A DNA stretch of 64,000 nucleotides from Parapedobacter tibetensis (lineage in GTDB: Bacteria > Bacteroidota > Bacteroidia > Sphingobacteriales > Sphingobacteriaceae): positions 180,918-244,917 of the forward strand of contig NZ_JAMXBE010000008.1 of assembly GCF_024704835.1 (NCBI RefSeq), given 5' to 3'. The notes under the pieces were generated by a model. It was given only the letters and a program-made list of their open reading frames with translations. It did not search any database and was not told where the DNA came from. The stretch's first letter is position 1. Each line of letters starts with the position of its first letter. Shown piece by piece: positions 62,564-64,000 of this stretch. Made by a program: the position numbers and the translations under genes.

Positions 62564-63613
62564 CTAATTTGTAAAGCCTGCACCCAATGCAGGTGATTGC
62601 TGTGACTTAGGGACACGGTGACTGAATACCCTATTCAAAAAATCCACCACGGAGTCCACTGTCGGTGTAAACCACGGTTCGAATAAACAAAACGAATGCG
62701 GGGCATCTGGAAAAACCTTTGTTTCGTGATAAATCCCCCATTGATCAAGCGCACGGATAAAATCGTCCCTTCCTGCATGCATTCGATCTACCGAACTGTT
62801 GATGAACAAGGTGGGCGGTGTCTTTTCCGAAACATGTGTCAACGGGGAAGCGTGTATCCACAAGTCCTGGCGTTGTTCCTTTGTATAACCAAACCAGTAA
62901 GTGGCAGCGGATGTTGATTTGGTATCGTTTCCCTCACCGGATTCCGGATGGATGAATGCCAATATGCCATCGATATCTATAATCGCCTGGATCTCACCGT
63001 CCTCGTCCTGACCACATAAGTCGGCAAATGCCGGACTGCGAAAAGTCGTACCTGCCAGTGCTGCCAGATGGCCTCCCGCCGAAAACCCCATTATAGCGAT
63101 TTTAGCCGGATCGATACGAAGGCTATCCGCATGCGCAACCATCCACGCTACAGCGGCCTTCACGTCGCATATGGCGGCAGGGTACAACGCTTCGGTAGAT
63201 AAACGGTAATCCATTGCTACACAGGTAAACCCTCGTGATGCCAAACGCTGGGCCAATGGCGTAAGTTGCCTTTTGCCACCGCTCCGCCATCCTCCACCAT
63301 GAATCACCAAAATGCCGGGAGACAGGCCATCAGTACTGGAATGATAGATGTCTGCTGTCAGGTGCTTGCCATCGACTTCCCGATAAATAATGTCCTTTGT
63401 GACTTTCCCTTCGCCAATACGCTCACGAACCAGTTGGATGCTGGGGTAGGATTTGCTCATACGGTTAAATTCGCCCTCAGGCGTGAAACCTGTATCCCGT
63501 ACGCCCGTTACCCCCTGCAGGTTCTGCCCGCATAGCATGGTACAGCTAAGCAAGAACATGGCCCCTGCTATGGCAAATCTATTCAATCGCACAAAACACA
63601 TCTGTTTATTCAT
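62564..63613 (-). CDS. Secreted alpha/beta-hydrolase (esterase/lipase-like)
   Basis: The protein has 349 residues from the ATG at 63613 (MNKQMCFVRLNRF), with a signal peptide ending near CGQ. The BD-FAE/hormone-sensitive-lipase-like fold shows the oxyanion motif IHGGGWRSGG and the nucleophile elbow GFSAGGHLA; SSVDRMHAGRDD and APHSFCLF hold the likely Asp and His. Such enzymes are carbohydrate acetyl- or feruloyl-esterases or peptidases; in this genome a pectin- or xylan-related esterase is plausible. The frame stays open 5' of the start through a remnant of a pectate lyase tail. Confidence 0.85.
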   Translation of the reverse strand: MNKQMCFVRLNRFAIAGAMFLLSCTMLCGQNLQGVTGVRDTGFTPEGEFNRMSKSYPSIQLVRERIGEGKVTKDIIYREVDGKHLTADIYHSSTDGLSPGILVIHGGGWRSGGKRQLTPLAQRLASRGFTCVAMDYRLSTEALYPAAICDVKAAVAWMVAHADSLRIDPAKIAIMGFSAGGHLAALAGTTFRSPAFADLCGQDEDGEIQAIIDIDGILAFIHPESGEGNDTKSTSAATYWFGYTKEQRQDLWIHASPLTHVSEKTPPTLFINSSVDRMHAGRDDFIRALDQWGIYHETKVFPDAPHSFCLFEPWFTPTVDSVVDFLNRVFSHRVPKSQQSPALGAGFTN

Positions 63614-63670
63614 CACGTCCTTTACCAAGCCATTCAAGTAAACCTCCAAGTTGTCATATCCCATGCTCAA
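63614..63670 (-). pseudogene. Pectate-lyase tail remnant, in frame with the esterase
   Basis: These 19 codons read GYDNLEVYLNGLVKDV just before the esterase ATG. The last residues of the intact pectate lyase in this window (YDDIETYLNGLVAHI) align directly, so this is the end of a lost paralogue. It has no stop of its own and runs straight into the esterase. Confidence 0.6.
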
Positions 63671-63703
63671 ATCCCTGCCGGTAGCCCAATAGCCACCCCC
63701 TTC

Positions 63704-64000
63704 CTACGTACACTCCTCCCGCTCTACATACGTGTACTCATACTCGCACTCCTCATACCCGCCACCTCCATAAGCCACCATGCCGCTTCCGCCGCCGACC
63801 GATGCAAGCTTGTCAAGACGCCCCCGCGCCGATGGCATATCTCCCGTTGCCGGCGTGATGCGCGATACAATCTTGCCGCCGCGGTAACGCCAGCCACCCA
63901 TTGATCAGGCTGCCGTCCAAGTTGTAGAACCGCACATCACCCTCGAAATCGGGGGCGCGGTTGAAACGACGTTGCTCGGCCTACTGCTGGGCACGCTTCC
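63704..64000 (-). pseudogene. Broken gene of unknown function, 5' part outside window
   Basis: Reading in from the right edge, the frame gives KRAQQ, a TAG stop, AEQRRFNRAPDFEGDV and RFYNLDGSLINGW. It then continues in another frame as RYRGGKIVSRITPATGDM, ending in a Gly-rich, Tyr/Glu-rich tail (YEYTYVEREECT). The shift falls on a tandem TGGC TGGC (near 63890); removing one copy restores NGWRYRGG. The TAG is one base from CAG. So there is a nonsense change and a 4-bp duplication in 100 codons. I do not recognise the protein; the acidic C-terminus after a Gly linker looks like a surface or secreted protein. Confidence 0.65.

Overview
The window looks like a chromosomal segment of a Bacteroidota bacterium, most likely Sphingobacteriaceae (Pedobacter/Parapedobacter-like). 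The grounds are a SusC/SusD pair in a pectin locus, promoters of the Bacteroidota type (TTG, about 20 bp, TAnnTTTG) before many genes, few Shine-Dalgarno sequences, and housekeeping genes of Sphingobacteria type. The genus is inference.

Region 1 (1-34 kb) is mostly core metabolism and information processing. In order: a dipeptide epimerase cut by the left edge; gltB-gltD; a tgt-lptG-EamA operon; a family 2 glycosyltransferase, rsmG and dprA; an SRP RNA gene with a textbook promoter; accD; an M23 peptidase; a MerR regulator; fbp; a YfcE-type phosphoesterase with trmN6; a compact histidine-degradation operon (MarR regulator-hutH-hutU-hutI-hutG) in which all but one junction overlap; an orphan OmpR-type response regulator; alaS with a TlpA-like lipoprotein; a SatD-like/DUF3307 pair preceded by three evenly spaced operators; an OmpA-family protein; and a DEAD-box helicase.

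Region 2 (34-55.5 kb) is a pectin utilisation locus. One minus-strand run carries pectate lyase, pectin methylesterase, SusC, SusD, a Gfo/Idh/MocA oxidoreductase, rhamnogalacturonan acetylesterase, GH28, GH105, then uxaB, uxaA and uxaC. A hexuronate MFS transporter with its own LacI-type operator follows, and a GH43 gene is divergent. Pectin would be de-esterified and cut outside the cell, imported through SusCD, trimmed in the periplasm, and the galacturonate carried to 2-keto-3-deoxygluconate. The KDG kinase and aldolase, the kdu genes and the locus regulator are not in the window. Two copies of a 14-bp motif flank the divergent promoters at the same distance from each -7 box.

Region 3 (55.5-57.2 kb) is a gene-poor island. 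It begins 12 nt after the GH43 stop with a degenerate tandem array of 30 units, period 21 bp. It also holds the 3' end of a mobile-element polyvalent-kinase gene and a second 21-bp-period array. On the minus strand both arrays read as similar seven-residue repeats. I could not match this to anything known, and it is the most unusual feature here.

Region 4 (57.2-64 kb) has a small WYL-regulator operon, an orphan FtsX/MacB-type permease with paired dyad operators and a structured leader, metA (predicted acetyl-CoA-using), an esterase fused in frame to a pectate-lyase tail remnant, and a doubly broken pseudogene at the right edge.
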